A stretch of DNA of 64,000 nucleotides from Rhea pennata (Eukaryota > Chordata > Aves > Rheiformes > Rheidae), in the NCBI RefSeq assembly GCF_028389875.1, contig NC_084676.1, forward strand, positions 9,936,001 to 10,000,000, written 5' to 3'. Both the position numbers and the translations under genes were made by a program. Positions 1 through 24,839 of this stretch are shown here, piece after piece. The notes beneath the pieces are model-generated. The model was not told the origin of the DNA, searched no databases, and saw nothing but the letters and a program-made list of their open reading frames with translations. Each line of letters begins with the position of its first letter. Positions within the stretch are counted from its first letter, which is position 1.

Positions 1-810
1 GAGAGACCAGCAGCTCTCCAAGCCTGCTGGGGCAGCCAGCCTGCTTTGGGGGAGTTACTCCCTCCCCTAGTCCTTTTCTAATAGTGTTTCTCCTCTTTTT
101 GTTCTGAGAGAGAAGAATAAACAAATCCCAAGTGGCCAATTAATGCAGGCAATGTTTCACCTCCCTACCCCAGAGCTGCTGGTGCTGCAGGTACCCTACT
201 GGCTGGAGCAGAAAGGCATGGAAGCAGGAGCATGTGTTGGTACAAGGAGGCAGACAGCTTGGAGAGTTTGGTTTGGGGAGAGCCCAGGGAGCTGGGTGGA
301 TGGTGAGTGACGATGCAGTGTTTCTCCTGCCATAGTACCGCAGTTCCCTGGGGAGTGTTCAGAGCTGGGAGAGGATGGCTGCAGGGCTGTGAGGATGGCT
401 GTGTTTGTGCAGCACTGGGGAAGCAGGGGTGACGTTGGGCAGTCATCACTGGAGGCCCAACATGCGTTTGAATGGGCCGTTCGAAAGTCAGGCGCGTGCT
501 GAGCGAACTTATTAAAATTCACCTGCTTGCCTGGTTGTCAAGGCCATGCAGCAGCATTTCTGCCTGCTGCACGGATCCTTCCTTGATGTCCCAGACTCTG
601 CTCAGATGCTGCTCCTGCCTTAAACTCAGTGCAGGTTCCTCTGGCTGGCCCGTGCCTGCCTCTGCCTCGCTGCGTTGAGTGGCAGTGCAGTAATGCCAGG
701 GAGCTGGCAAGGAGCAGGCGCTCAGCCTCGCTGCCCCGGCCTCCAGGCAGTGCTGCCGCTGAGCTCCGGGGCTGCAGCGTGTCTCTGTTCTCTCTTCCTG
801 CCTTCCCCAG

Positions 811-841
811 GCCAGTGACCTTCGCAGGGCTCTGCTGACTG
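811..841 (+). other. Possible non-coding mini-exon (5' UTR) of NDST1
   Basis: A 31-nt segment is bracketed by a good acceptor (long pyrimidine tract ending CCCCAG at 810) and a consensus donor (GTAAGT at 842). It has the splice signals of a small alternative leader exon. Chance pairs of splice-like signals are common, so this is only a candidate. Confidence 0.2.
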
Positions 842-3800
842 GTAAGTCCGAGTAGCTGAAAACCACAGGCTCCAGAACGCAAGGACAGTGGATTTTGGAA
901 AAGTCTTTAACTGTTTTCCTCTTCCCCTCCAACTATGTTGGATTTTAATTGCAGACAGTAAAACGGTAGTGAGGTGGCATGGAGCTCGCAGCAAGACTGG
1001 CTGAAATTGGGTACTTGAGACATTTGTGGATTAAATTTGCCTCTCTGCGTCTTTGCAGTAATGCCCTTCTTGCAATCAAAGCTCTTGCCTCTGCAGGTTT
1101 ATTCTTGCTAGCACAGGGCTGGTGAGGCCGGGGCAGGGTGGCTGTGCCCCAGCTTCCCTTTTGTGGCACAGATTGAGCTGTGGGGAGTTAGCGTGCGGTT
1201 CCCCTTTGGTTTTTTAACTGGCTGCCCTGCCTGTGCCACAGAGATGCTGCTGTCAGCACTGCTGGATAAATGCCTGCAACCCTGCAAGACTTGCGGTGCG
1301 GTCAGGCTCTTCGTGCCTGCCAGTCTGCCTGGGCCAGCCGAGCCCTGCCAGAAATGGTTTCTGGCAGGTTTGGATCTAAGTGGAGTCGGGGCTGGCTCCA
1401 GGTCTTCGATTTTGAACTGATACGTGCCAAGGTCCTCTTGGGGTTTTTGCATAGGGGATATTGTTACAGGGTGTGTAAGAGCTCTTGGAAAGATGAAGTC
1501 AATCTGTATCCCTGCAGAGATACAGGGGAGGGTGAAGGTGTCCTCACTGCGCTCCCAGGGCTGTGGCTTCGCTGGCCTCGCAGTGCCAAGTTGTGCTCCC
1601 TGCAGGCTCTGTCCACCCAGGGAGCGAGGGCTCAGCTGGCTCTGGTGGAGTGCTGCTAGCACGGCTTGGGTTGACAGTCTCCAGTCTCCTGTAGCATTTG
1701 CACTGCTTTCTTTGCTCCCCAAGGTCTTCCCTGCAGAGCTGCAGCTGCTCCAAGGCTGATGTGTCTCTGCAGGGATGCTGTGCATGGAGCCGGGCAGGAA
1801 GGGAGCTGCTGGTACTCGGAGGTGAGCATGATGGTCCCTTTTGCCCCTTGCACCCCCAGTGCAGCAAGTCACCCTGTCCTGGGCCTCCCTTGCGCGCAGC
1901 CCTCTGGGAAGCAGACTCGCTCTGCCATGAGGGGCGGCTGGAGGGATGGAGGGAGCGAGGTTTGCATGGCTGGGTTTCCCCCTGACAGCCGGCGGGCTGG
2001 CAGGCAGGGCGGCATGGCCACGTGGGGCAGGGCTTGCCGGGGAAGCTGCTCTGATACTAATTCTGTTTGTCAGGGCTCCCAGATTAAGAGTGCTCACACT
2101 AAGTCTAGTGATGGAGCGCCGTACGGCTGGAAACCGAGTCAGGGCAGCATGCAGTGCACTTCCTCGTGGAAACTTCTTTTTTTTTTGTTCCACTCCTCCT
2201 GCACCTGCACCCTTTCTTTTTCATAAGCCACCTTTTTCGTACTTTACTTTGTAATCGCCCCAGGGGAAAAAAAAATCAACTGCATTTCAAAAGCTTTGCT
2301 TGCACTGTCTTTGAGACTGGAAAGGCAAGAGATTTTCCTGCACTCAGATCTGTATGGTGAACGGAGGTGGGTTTGTCAGACCGGCAGGTTCAGCTGCAGG
2401 CGTGAGCTCAGTAGCATGACAAGGCTGGCAGGCTGCAGGGCAAAGCAGGATCTTCTCTGAGCTTGGAGGGATTTTTCTGAGAGAAGGTGGGATAGATGTT
2501 TTCTCAGAAATCAAGGGAAAATGGCTCTTTTAGGGGCTCTTTCTCCTGTGGTCTTTTAAATGCAGCTCTGGTTGATGCTGCTGGTCTGTATTACAGTGCC
2601 TTGCAGACATCCCCAGCTGTTTGTAAAATAAGGTGTTTCTGGGGGCTTGATGTCCGGATGTAGCGCTGGGACTGCAATTTCCAGCAGGTGTCTTTTAAAT
2701 AACCACTCTGGTTTTAAAAGCCACCTGAGCAGCTTCTAAAAATCAGGTTAAAGGAAGTTTGACTCCTGCTGTCACCTTGCCAGGTCCTATGTTTTTTTTT
2801 TCCTTCCATTTTATCATCATTTCCCTTTTTGATTTAGAAATAACAGAAAAATTGTGGGTCTTAGAACTTGTTCTGTTCAGTGCTCTTGGGTCTAAGCCTA
2901 TACTTGCATTGGGAACTGACTGTCCTGCACTCTCAGATGCATAACCGAGACTGTTCTCAGCTTTGGATCCTCATGATCTTTTATGTATTTCAGGTGGTTA
3001 TAAGAAACAGCAGAAATAAATCCTGGCCGCAAAGGTGTGTGTTTGTTTTTTTGTTTTGGTTTGTTTAAAAATGTTCTCCCTTTACATTTTATGGTGTGTC
3101 CTGCGCTTGTTCACCGGTGGCAAAGCACTCGCCACCCCCAGGGCTTTGGTGTACCTTCCTTCTCACAGGTGTAGCTATCAGCTATCGGACCACTGCTCGT
3201 GGGTTGGGGGGCTTGTCTGGAAGTGGTGCAGGCTGGCTAGAAGCGATCTGGTTGCCCTGGCTTGCACCCGATGACCGTAGGAAGGGTCCAGCGAGTGGCT
3301 TTATTGATCCAAAGGGATTGTGTGTGCGCTGATGCTGTCTCTTGCCCTCCTTCCTGGGTTGTAATGGATGCCACCTGCCTGCAGCCCATCAGGGAGGTGG
3401 AAACGGGCTCCCTTGCTCTCCAGGGCCTGCTCGTGCACGGAAAACCCTGAGCGGCAGCATCCCCACCCCACAGCATCGTCCTGGAATCCTCGTTGTTCTG
3501 CCTGTGTTGCAGCTCCTGTTCCTGCCGCCAGCAGAGAAGTGAAGCTGCGTTTTGCCCTTGCAGCGAACCAGTAGAGCAGGATTCCTGGATGTTTTGAGCC
3601 TCCACAGCTGGTTTCTGGGGCTGGAGCAGGCCTGCGCTGGGGTGGGACGCCCGTCTCCCTCGGGTCCCGGCTGTACACCTGGCTGCTCCGAGGGTCCTGC
3701 AGGCACCTTGCTGCTGTGCTGGCATGCTGCCCGGGAAAGAGTTGCGTTAACGCTTTAACTATGTGGCAGCTTCCCTCCCTGGGGGCAGAGGAGGATTGAA

Positions 3801-6800
3801 ATTGAGAAAAAATTAAAGAGTGAAGCCTCACTAGCTATTTTTAGCACTGGTGGAAAGTTTTTGGGGTGAGAAGAGTGGCACATCAACCTGACAGTTATCT
3901 TATGGGCAAAGGGGTGAGTGAAAAACCAGTCGACAAGCTGCTCTGTGCCTGGCGCACATCACTTAGACCTGCCAAAGGCTGGCCATGTACGTAGTGGTGG
4001 GAGAAAGGGAGGTGCGGGCTGTGCGTATGAGAGGCATTCGGAGTCCTGTGTTTGCCCGGAGATGCTCTCTCTGGGGATTGGATTTGGGAAGGATTGGGGT
4101 TGGCTTGATGAAGTGTGCAGGAGATTGCAGCCTGAGCAGGCGCAGAGCGGAGCGAGCCAATCTGCACTGGCAGTGAGCAAGGCTGTGCTGAGGAAGGAGT
4201 CAGCACGTGGCACGCATGGACACGAAGAGGCCCACTGAAAGACAACATCTGCCCAGAAGAGAGAGAGATGGAGGGTTGGGGCAGGACAGAGGGTGAGAAG
4301 GAACATCTGTGACTCGGTAAGCCCATGCTGCTGCTTATTGCACTGCTTTGTGGTGCCGCTGGCACCTGGGTCAGAGCACCTGGCTGCTCTTGGGTTTTGT
4401 GCAAGAGACCCCAGGGATGGTTTCCAGAAGGAGATGCAGTGACTCCAATGCAGGAAAGCTCTTGCTTGCCGGTTTGATTTTTTGGGCACCTTCTTGCTGC
4501 AGTCTCTGCCTGTACTGGGGCTCGCTTGGGTTGACCCTGATACGGGGGCTGGGAGCTTCCCAGGCCGTGTCCACAGGAACCAGTGGCGCAAGCTGGACCG
4601 CGTTTGAGGTTGTGCCTGCTCCTTTCCTGGCCATGCCCTTGGGCAAGAAACCAATCACCCAAACTACTCTGGCTGGAGTTACTTGTGCCGTGCTGGCTGG
4701 ACCTTTGTGGACGGACACTTAGAAACCTCAGGGCTTTTGTAGGTCATCTTGCATGAGGGCCATCAAGTAGCCAACTCGTGTGTGTAGCAAAGAGGTGGAA
4801 AATTCCAACTAGGAATTAAACCTTTATTTTAACAAACCAAGGCCTGATTATTATGTACTGCACAGAACCATAATTATAAGTTCTTAAAACAAGATGGATA
4901 ACAAAGCCACTTGGAAACAGAAGGTGATACAACTGTAGGGCCCCGTTCCTTCCATGTCTACGTCTGTCGTGTGTCTCTGCTGCAGGTGGTTTGAAGATAG
5001 ATGTGTAATCTTGCCTGTCAGCAGCCATCTCCATTCCTGACTTTCCATGCACTGACGTTAAATCTGCTGGCTGTCACTTCCCCGCCTGTAACTATGGGAA
5101 CTCGGATGTCAGTGCCGAGGGCTTGTGACTGCCGTGCAGGAAGGAGGGTGGGTCTGCAAGCATTACCGTCTTAACTGATGAAAGAAGTTGAGGAGGAATG
5201 GGATGGCATATCCAGGATGTGATGCTTCGTGAAGTGTTCTTGGCTCTTCCTTTCCTTAGGGACAGATAATCACGAAGAGAGCCTCTCTGTGCGCACACAG
5301 CTATAAAAGCGAAGTCCCCATGTGCTTCTTATTTAAGGGCATTTAATGGTTAAAAAAAGGTCTGGTGAATACTGTGGAGATTTTAAGTGTGTTATTAGTG
5401 CATGTTTCTGCAGAGGAATTTGCTGAGAGCTGTTGCTTCCCCTCTCCATGATGCAAGTGCCAGCAGGGATGGATAGGAGGGTTTGCAGTGAGCTGGCAGG
5501 AAGGTTGCCTGAGGTTGTGTCCAGCCTCTCCTTCTTTGAAGGAAGCAAGGAAGCTGCTAGGCTGTTTGTTATCAAGAAGAGGGTCACTGGGGCCTGCCTG
5601 GCACATGTCCTTGTGGGAAATACTTGGCAGCCGTTTTTCGTGGGGCAATTGCAGCCAACTGTGCATTGGAGAAGCAATTCTCCCACTCGCTTCCCTTTGC
5701 CAATTTGCCTCATCCCCACCTGGGGACAGAGTCATCATTTGTGAGGAGCTTTGGTTTAGAGGAGTGGTTTGGGAGGCACTGCAGAGCAGAAAGGGATTCC
5801 CTGGCATTAAATGAAGTGCAACAAGCTCTGCAGGGCCTACAACAGAGGCACAAGGGGAGAAACGTAACCTCGGGCAGCTCTTATTGCTGGTCTTTTCTCT
5901 GAACCTTTCAGTTCAGGGCAGCTCTGGTTCCCGTGAGATGTGATATACTTGGCAGCTGGGGCTTGGGCAGCTGAGGGTATCACCTGTCTGCTCACTAGTG
6001 TTGGTCCATGTGAGGGTGTCACTAACTGTAGGGACTCAACTGCCTGAGGGATTCCAGCAGTGCTTGTGCTTCCTGTGCCTACCAGGAAGCAGGACACTGG
6101 CCTTGGTGTGCTCCAGGGCTCTTCTCCCAGTGAACAAGAAAAGCTGGGGCAGGAGACCTGTGCAGCAGCTGCTAGAGGATGCTTGGGTCTGGCATGAATC
6201 CTAGACTGCTGAAACATGGCAGGAGGCATCTGAGGGGAGGTATAAACCCGCTGGCACCGACAGCAAGGAGACGGCATCCAACTGCTGGTGTCAGCACTGG
6301 CTCACAGTCTCTGATGGCATGACGCACCCTCGACTGGCTGCGCACGGGCAGAGCCTGTCTTCTGCGGAGTGAGTTGTCATGCCACTGTTTCTTCTAAGAG
6401 TTTCCCTAATACATGTACAAACCTTCTCACTTTATTTTTCTTTGTAAGCTTTTACAGCTATTTGTGAGTGCTCATCACAAATTACTGCATGCTTTTTGCT
6501 CGGTTTTGGAGGCAGTCCTCCTAGGTACAGGAGTCCTAGCAGATGCTGGATTTTCTGCAAGAGCAGTGTGCTGCGTGTGTGCCGTGCTGTGCTTGGACTG
6601 CCCCTGTGTTTTTGTGTCACTTGGGCTGCAAGAGAGACCTGGAAAACTGTGCTGCCCCAGATTCCCACCTGGAATGCCATCCTCGAGAGGTCAAATATCC
6701 AAGAGGGGTGTTGGCTGGGGCCTGGCCCTGTTGAGGCGACATGTTGAATGACACAGTGGAGGGGAGATATAAAGAATCAAGGGAAGAGCAATCAGGGCCG

Positions 6801-7249
6801 AGCAAAGTGAGAGCCCAGTCTTGGATAAGTGGAGCCTGCTGTCCCCTAAGGGGGCCAGGGTGCGCTGCCTTGGAAGGTCAGTTATCTGAAGTATGCGTCA
6901 CTGAGATGGGTTAAATATTCCTGCAACACGTAGGTCGGGAAAGCAATGCAATGCAGCAAGGCAGGAAAAAACGAGGGTGGTGAGTCCCACGCTGAGGAGG
7001 AAAGCCTCGAGCTGCCCTTTCTCCCTCGGCCAAAGAGCAAAGGTGCATCCTCTCTTGTCCTCAGCTGGGGATCGCTGACCTGTAAAAACTAAAAAAAAAT
7101 AGATTACAAGAAGGCACCAGCTGCTCCCGTCTCCTGGCCCAGCCAGGAGCAGGTCTTGCTGCTGCTGCAGAGACGGCCGTTGAGTTTGACTTCTGGCTGC
7201 ACGAGGGCAGGATCGTTGCCCTGGGGGCCGGTGTCCCTCCGAGGGCCGG

Positions 7250-8130
7250 CTGGGGTGAAGGGGAAAGAGGGCCCGTCCCCAGGAGCGGGGTGACGAGGGG
7301 CCGGGCGAAGGCCGCCGGGAGGCTTGGGAAGCAGGACGCGGGGCTCCGAGCGGGCCCCGCTCGAGGCGGGCGAGGGCAGCAGTGACAGGATTACTCCGCA
7401 CAGTCGCAGTGTGTAATCCACGTTACTTTTCTGCCAACAGAGTTTAACTGCGTTACGGCCCGGATCCCGTTTGTGCGGCGGCCGGCGGCTCGCGCGGCCC
7501 CTCGGCGGCCGCGCCGCGCGCCGGGAGCCTCCGTTGCGCTCTCCGGCCGCGCAGCGCCCGGGTGGCCCCGCGGCCCTCTCTGTGCGCGGGGGGCAGCCGG
7601 CCGGCGCGGAGGCTGCGGCGGGCAGAGGCCGGGCTGGATTGCGGAGCGGGGCCGGTGCTTCGGGAAGGGCCTGCGAGGCCGTGCCAGCGGGAGTCACGAG
7701 GAGCTATGAATAGCCCGGACCCCCGCTAAGGTGCGAAATGCGAGGGGGCCGGGCTGCCCTTTCGGGCTGTCTCTGGGCAGCTCTGAGCCGCGGGCCGGGC
7801 CGGGGGGAGCGGCGGTGCTCTCCCGTACGGCTGCTGCGGCCGGGATAGCGCCGGCGCTCTATTTTTATCCCTCCCCCAACCCTGTTTAATGCTTCGCTTG
7901 CACAAACCCCTTCCCCCAAAGCAGAGGCGAGGCAGCCCGAACCCCCTGGCCAGCCGGCGCGCTCAGCGCGCTGCGAGCCGGCGGCTCCCCGCTGCGGCGG
8001 CTCCGCCAGCCTCCGGCGCCCCTAGCAGGGCGCAGACCTCTCTGCAGAGGTGTTTTCCCAGCGAGGAGCAGGGATTTCTGCCGCGGGTTTGGAGACTGTG
8101 CCGTGAGCCCCCGCACTGGGGGCAGTGAGC
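7250..8130. promoter_or_regulatory. CpG island, candidate NDST1 promoter
   Basis: CG dinucleotides become very dense from about 7.25 to 8.13 kb, flanked by ordinary sequence on both sides. It lies 2.2 kb before the NDST1 leader exon and has the size of a vertebrate CpG-island promoter. No convincing TATA box or strong donor was found inside, so the transcription start and first exon boundary cannot be placed. Confidence 0.45.
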
Positions 8131-10311
8131 CCCCACAAACGTGCTCCCTCCCTTGCTGCCCGTGGGGAGATTAGCCAGATTTGCAGGAAGAGAGAGTCCT
8201 TATTTGTTTATTTTTTTTAATGCACTGATTTTATCAATATTCCCCTCCCTCACGGCTTCACCTCCATGCAAGTTTTTTCTTTTCTTTCGGTGGGCCTTTC
8301 AAGAGGGGAAGAAAAAAATTCCCAAGGCTCCACGTGGACGCTCTCGCTTGCCTTGGCCTTTCCCTCCGAGGAAGGCTTTGTCTCAGTGACCTTGGCTGGA
8401 ATTTCCCCCCTTGGCCCATGGCTCGGCCTCATGGCTGCCAGCTGGCCGGCTGCCCGCATCCCTCCCCTGCGACCGTGCATATCCGCCGGATTGTTTATCC
8501 CGGGTTGCCGGAGGGCCTTTGCAGGGGACGGCACTTCTGAGATGTGCAGGGAAGCCGTGCTTCCCCCAGCATCCTAGAAACCCCTCACTACTCGGAACGT
8601 GCCTCTGTTATCAGATAAATCAGTGTCTCCCTGTGAAGGGGTTCTGGCCAGATGCTGCTCTTGGCAGCGTGGGAGTAAATTTGGAAAGCTTCCCTTTTGT
8701 TTCAGCGCTTCGCCTGGTGTAAATGAGATTGCAGTCTGGCCTGAAGTATTTGTCTCGCTCTACTTTTGTCTGTGCCTTTAATGACTGTGAGACTTTTAAA
8801 TAATATAGTGATTCTGCAGAGATGGGAACACTGTTTGCCATGCTGGGGCAGGAGGATAGCGGTGCCCCCGCAGGCCAGAGGGGCTGCTTGGTATGGGACA
8901 AGGCTCCTGTTGCGGCATTTGCCCTGGGGACTGCCCTGTGCCCTTGCACAGCAGTACACGGGCAGCAAGGGTTTCAGGGCTGCATTTAGCCTCAGTAGCC
9001 ACATCTGTATATTGTGGGTCTCTAGCGTCTCGGGAAAGATTGCTGAGACACCCTGAGGCTGGACTGAAAGTGAGATGTGGTCTGGAGCAAAGGCTCCGCT
9101 GCATCCTGCGCTAGGCGGAGGTGAGCAGTCCAGCGTCTGTCGAGACCGCCTGCCTTTGCGGGGAGTGCGAGGCTGGGGGCTCCTCTGTCGGCGGCTCTGC
9201 GGGCTGGTCTTGCTCTGTGGCCTGCTTGGAGTGGGTTTGGCTGTCAGCAGCCCCCCACGCTTTGCTCTCCTGGGTTGTGCACTGCTCTTGCAAGGACGGG
9301 TGACAGCAGGTTCATAGGTCCTTGTGCTGTGCTCGAAGTCCCCCATCCCCTCACTTCCAGCCTCCTGCTTCCTCCTACCATGGGATCTCCAGCCTCAGTC
9401 TCTTCCCTTCCAAAACCCCCTCAAAATACAGTGCCTAGCAGCAGTTTTGCCAGGCCACGCAGGGAGGCAGGAAGGGGAGCTGGGAGCTGGCCTGTTGCTG
9501 CTGCCCCCCACATAAAGCCACCCAGCCCCACGTGCCGTCCACATGTGGTGCAGCACTGCTCAGTGCACTGTGCAGATTGCTCAGGGGCTCCGTGGCACCC
9601 TGGCCCGTTGGGAGGCTGTTGGTTTCCCGTGGGGCTCGGGGGGTTCTGCAAGCCAGGCAGGGCCAATCCTGTGCCTTGCAGTTGCTGAAAGGCTCACCCA
9701 GTTGCTCCTGCCGCTGCACGCTCCTACCTCTTTCCTTGCAGCGATCTGGCTCTCACTGGATACCCTGCTGAGCCTGCTCAACTCGGAGGAAATGAGCCCA
9801 GCAAAAAGGCGGGGGAGAAAGCGGATATTTTGTGAGTTCAGTGTACTTGATGAGGAATCAGATGAGCGCTGGAGCCCATGCAAAATAAAAGGGTGTGGGC
9901 TGCACACTTGTAACGGGGAAGGCAGGAGTGGGACTTCCCTGGCAGCAGCCGTTTGTTAGAAGGGCTCAGCCGTGTTGTGGAGGGATGGGGACTCGCACAA
10001 AGCGCTGGCATCCCGACTAAGACCCCAGTGGTGATACTCTGCCTTGGGCTCCCTGAAGCTGGGGTGTCCTGGCACGTGTGCACACACAGGCACTCCCTGC
10101 CTTGTTCTCAGCAGTGCCGGAAGCTCGAGGCGCTCTCGTTGCAAGTCCTGGCACGCAAGCGAGCTCACTAAGGGATCTGCTAGAGTGATTGCACTTGCAT
10201 AAATAAAAGCTGCAGAGCTACACGGCATCAGTGTTCAGAGCGTTGAGATATCAAAGCAAACCCTCCATCCGGGATCACTCCTGTGCTCACAAGCCCTTCT
10301 CTCTCTTGCAG

Positions 10312-10703
10312 GGCACGAAGCAGTGTTGCAGGACTGAGGCACCCCGGAGAGCTGCCATGCCCACGTGCCCACTGAGAGCTGTGCCGCCGCTGCCGCCCTC
10401 CATCCCCTCGCCCCTCTGAGGCCATGGTGCTGATCCTGGGATGCTGCTGCAGGGATTTCGGCTCTAAAGGGGGACTCTCAATGGATTTGCCATGGTGACA
10501 TGAAGCAGACGGCGAGGGACACTGGACTGTCAGAGGGGAGAGAGCTTGCACGTGCACATGTGGCCTGCTAGTATTTTAATTTATTATTAATATTATTATT
10601 CAATTTTCTTTTACTTTTTTTTTTAATTCCCCTCCCCTGGGGTTTGAAAGGGGAGGGGAGTGGGTGAGGGAAAGGGGCCTGGATTTGCTCTGCGGATGCA
10701 AGG
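10312..10703 (+). other. NDST1: NDST1 5' UTR part of the first coding exon
   Basis: The exon opens after the acceptor AG at 10310-10311 and continues without interruption into the start codon at 10704. The 392-nt leader contains several upstream ATGs, an AT-rich tract (10573-10628) rich in TTA and TTT, and a GC-rich inverted repeat at 10629-10658. Structured leaders with internal ribosome entry activity have been reported for mammalian NDST mRNAs. That the same holds here is inference from sequence. Confidence 0.75.

Positions 10704-10707
<4 letters not shown>
10357..10707 (+). other. Cluster of seven upstream ORFs in the NDST1 leader
   Basis: Upstream ORFs that start with ATG are 10357-10419 (20 codons), 10424-10498 (24 codons, ideal GCCATGG context), 10441-10467 (8), 10492-10503 (3), 10500-10571 (23), 10558-10590 (10) and 10696-10707 (3). 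Two are coupled by ATGA overlaps: the 10492 ORF stop overlaps the 10500 start, and the last stop (10705-10707) overlaps the NDST1 start codon (10704-10706). This layout should limit ordinary scanning and favour re-initiation or internal entry (inference). Confidence 0.7.
10629..10658 (+). promoter_or_regulatory. Perfect 10-bp hairpin in the NDST1 leader
   Basis: CCCCTCCCCT at 10629-10638 is the exact reverse complement of AGGGGAGGGG at 10649-10658, with a 10-nt loop. In RNA it would form a very stable stem ending 45 nt before the start codon. The G-rich arm could also take part in a quadruplex. It lies directly after an unstructured AU-rich tract. Confidence 0.5.
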
Positions 10708-23855
<13,148 letters not shown>

Positions 23856-24833
23856 CTGCTGCCTGCCGCCATCCTGAGCAATAGTGGAGCGAGGCTGCAA
23901 GGAAGGCCTCCTGTCTGACACCGAAGCAAACCCGCGGAGGAGGGGAGCGTTTCTGAGCAATACTCAGCTGCAACCTTCGAGGGAGACCCCGAGGAGCCCG
24001 CAGCAGCTGCTGAGCGGAGAGGGGGACGGCTGCGCCCAAGGCTGTGCGAGCTGTGGCCTGACTTTGCAGTCCCGGCACTACGATCTCTCCATGTGTTCCC
24101 AAATCCATTCTTTCCCCTTTTTAATTCTTGGGCTTGTCATAGAGGTCATTTATCATCCTGTTCTGATGGGGAAATGGGGAATTGATGCAAATTCCATGTT
24201 TCTGTACCTGGCACAGGTCCTAACTCCCCTGGGCCTGAGAGCAGCATCAGAGCAGTTCTTTACCTCCTCGTCAGATGACAGAGAAGCAGCTCTGGGCACC
24301 TTGAGGATAACTTTTGCTAGTCTGGAGCAGAGAAAAGGAACTGTTGGAAAGCCAAAGCCTGAAGTGACCCCACAATGTAACCCAAGAGCAGGAAACAGCA
24401 GTGTGTAACAGTGGTTTGCTGGATTCCCCCAAAATCTAGCATCAAGAGCTGAGAAAAAAGTGTCTTTTTATTTTAAAGACTTGGGCAGTATTTTTTTTGT
24501 CATTTTTATTTGTTTTTAATCTCCTCAACCTCTTATTCCCAGTCCGTGGGCAGTGTGATGGGAAAGCTATCAACCAGGAGAACTGAACTGAGAACTGGCC
24601 CCGGCACAGTTCCCCGGACGACATGCGCCCCATCCCCCTGATCCTGCGTTGCAGTGTTTTACACGCGTGGTATTTTCTGTGGTAAAGCCGAGAGGCTGTT
24701 TGGCAACCTCGGCAGCCAGTGCTCTCCGGTGCACTCTGGACCCCGGCTCTGAACAGAGCGGGCTCTTGTGGACAAGGCAGATTTTGGGATAACGGCAGTC
24801 AGAAGGATGCCAAGAACTTCAAACTTCTTGAAT

Positions 24834-24839
24834 ATTAAA
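24834..24839 (+). terminator. Candidate proximal poly(A) signal of NDST1
   Basis: ATTAAA, followed after about 20 nt by a G/T-rich stretch (24860-24897) of the kind bound by CstF. It lies 0.98 kb past the stop codon. Confidence 0.45.

Larger units (their letters stand above)
1..10311 (+). other. NDST1: Upstream region or intron 1 of NDST1, non-coding
   Basis: No conserved coding exon could be read on either strand. The stretch ends at a strong acceptor (pyrimidine-rich tract, AG at 10310-10311) that opens the leader exon of NDST1. In mammals the first NDST1 exon is non-coding and lies far upstream, so most of this stretch is probably intron 1, or promoter plus intron 1 if transcription starts in the CpG island near 7.7 kb. 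The first 7 kb are of moderate GC content with T-rich patches and no recognisable transposon. Confidence 0.6.

Noticed and set aside
3835-3844. CTATTTTTAG, a perfect MEF2-type site
   Set aside because: A single 10-nt match in intronic DNA is expected by chance, and no cluster of muscle sites surrounds it.
5302-5309. TATAAAAG motif, possible promoter
   Set aside because: A lone match far from any recognised exon start and outside a CpG island. Chance occurrence is likely.
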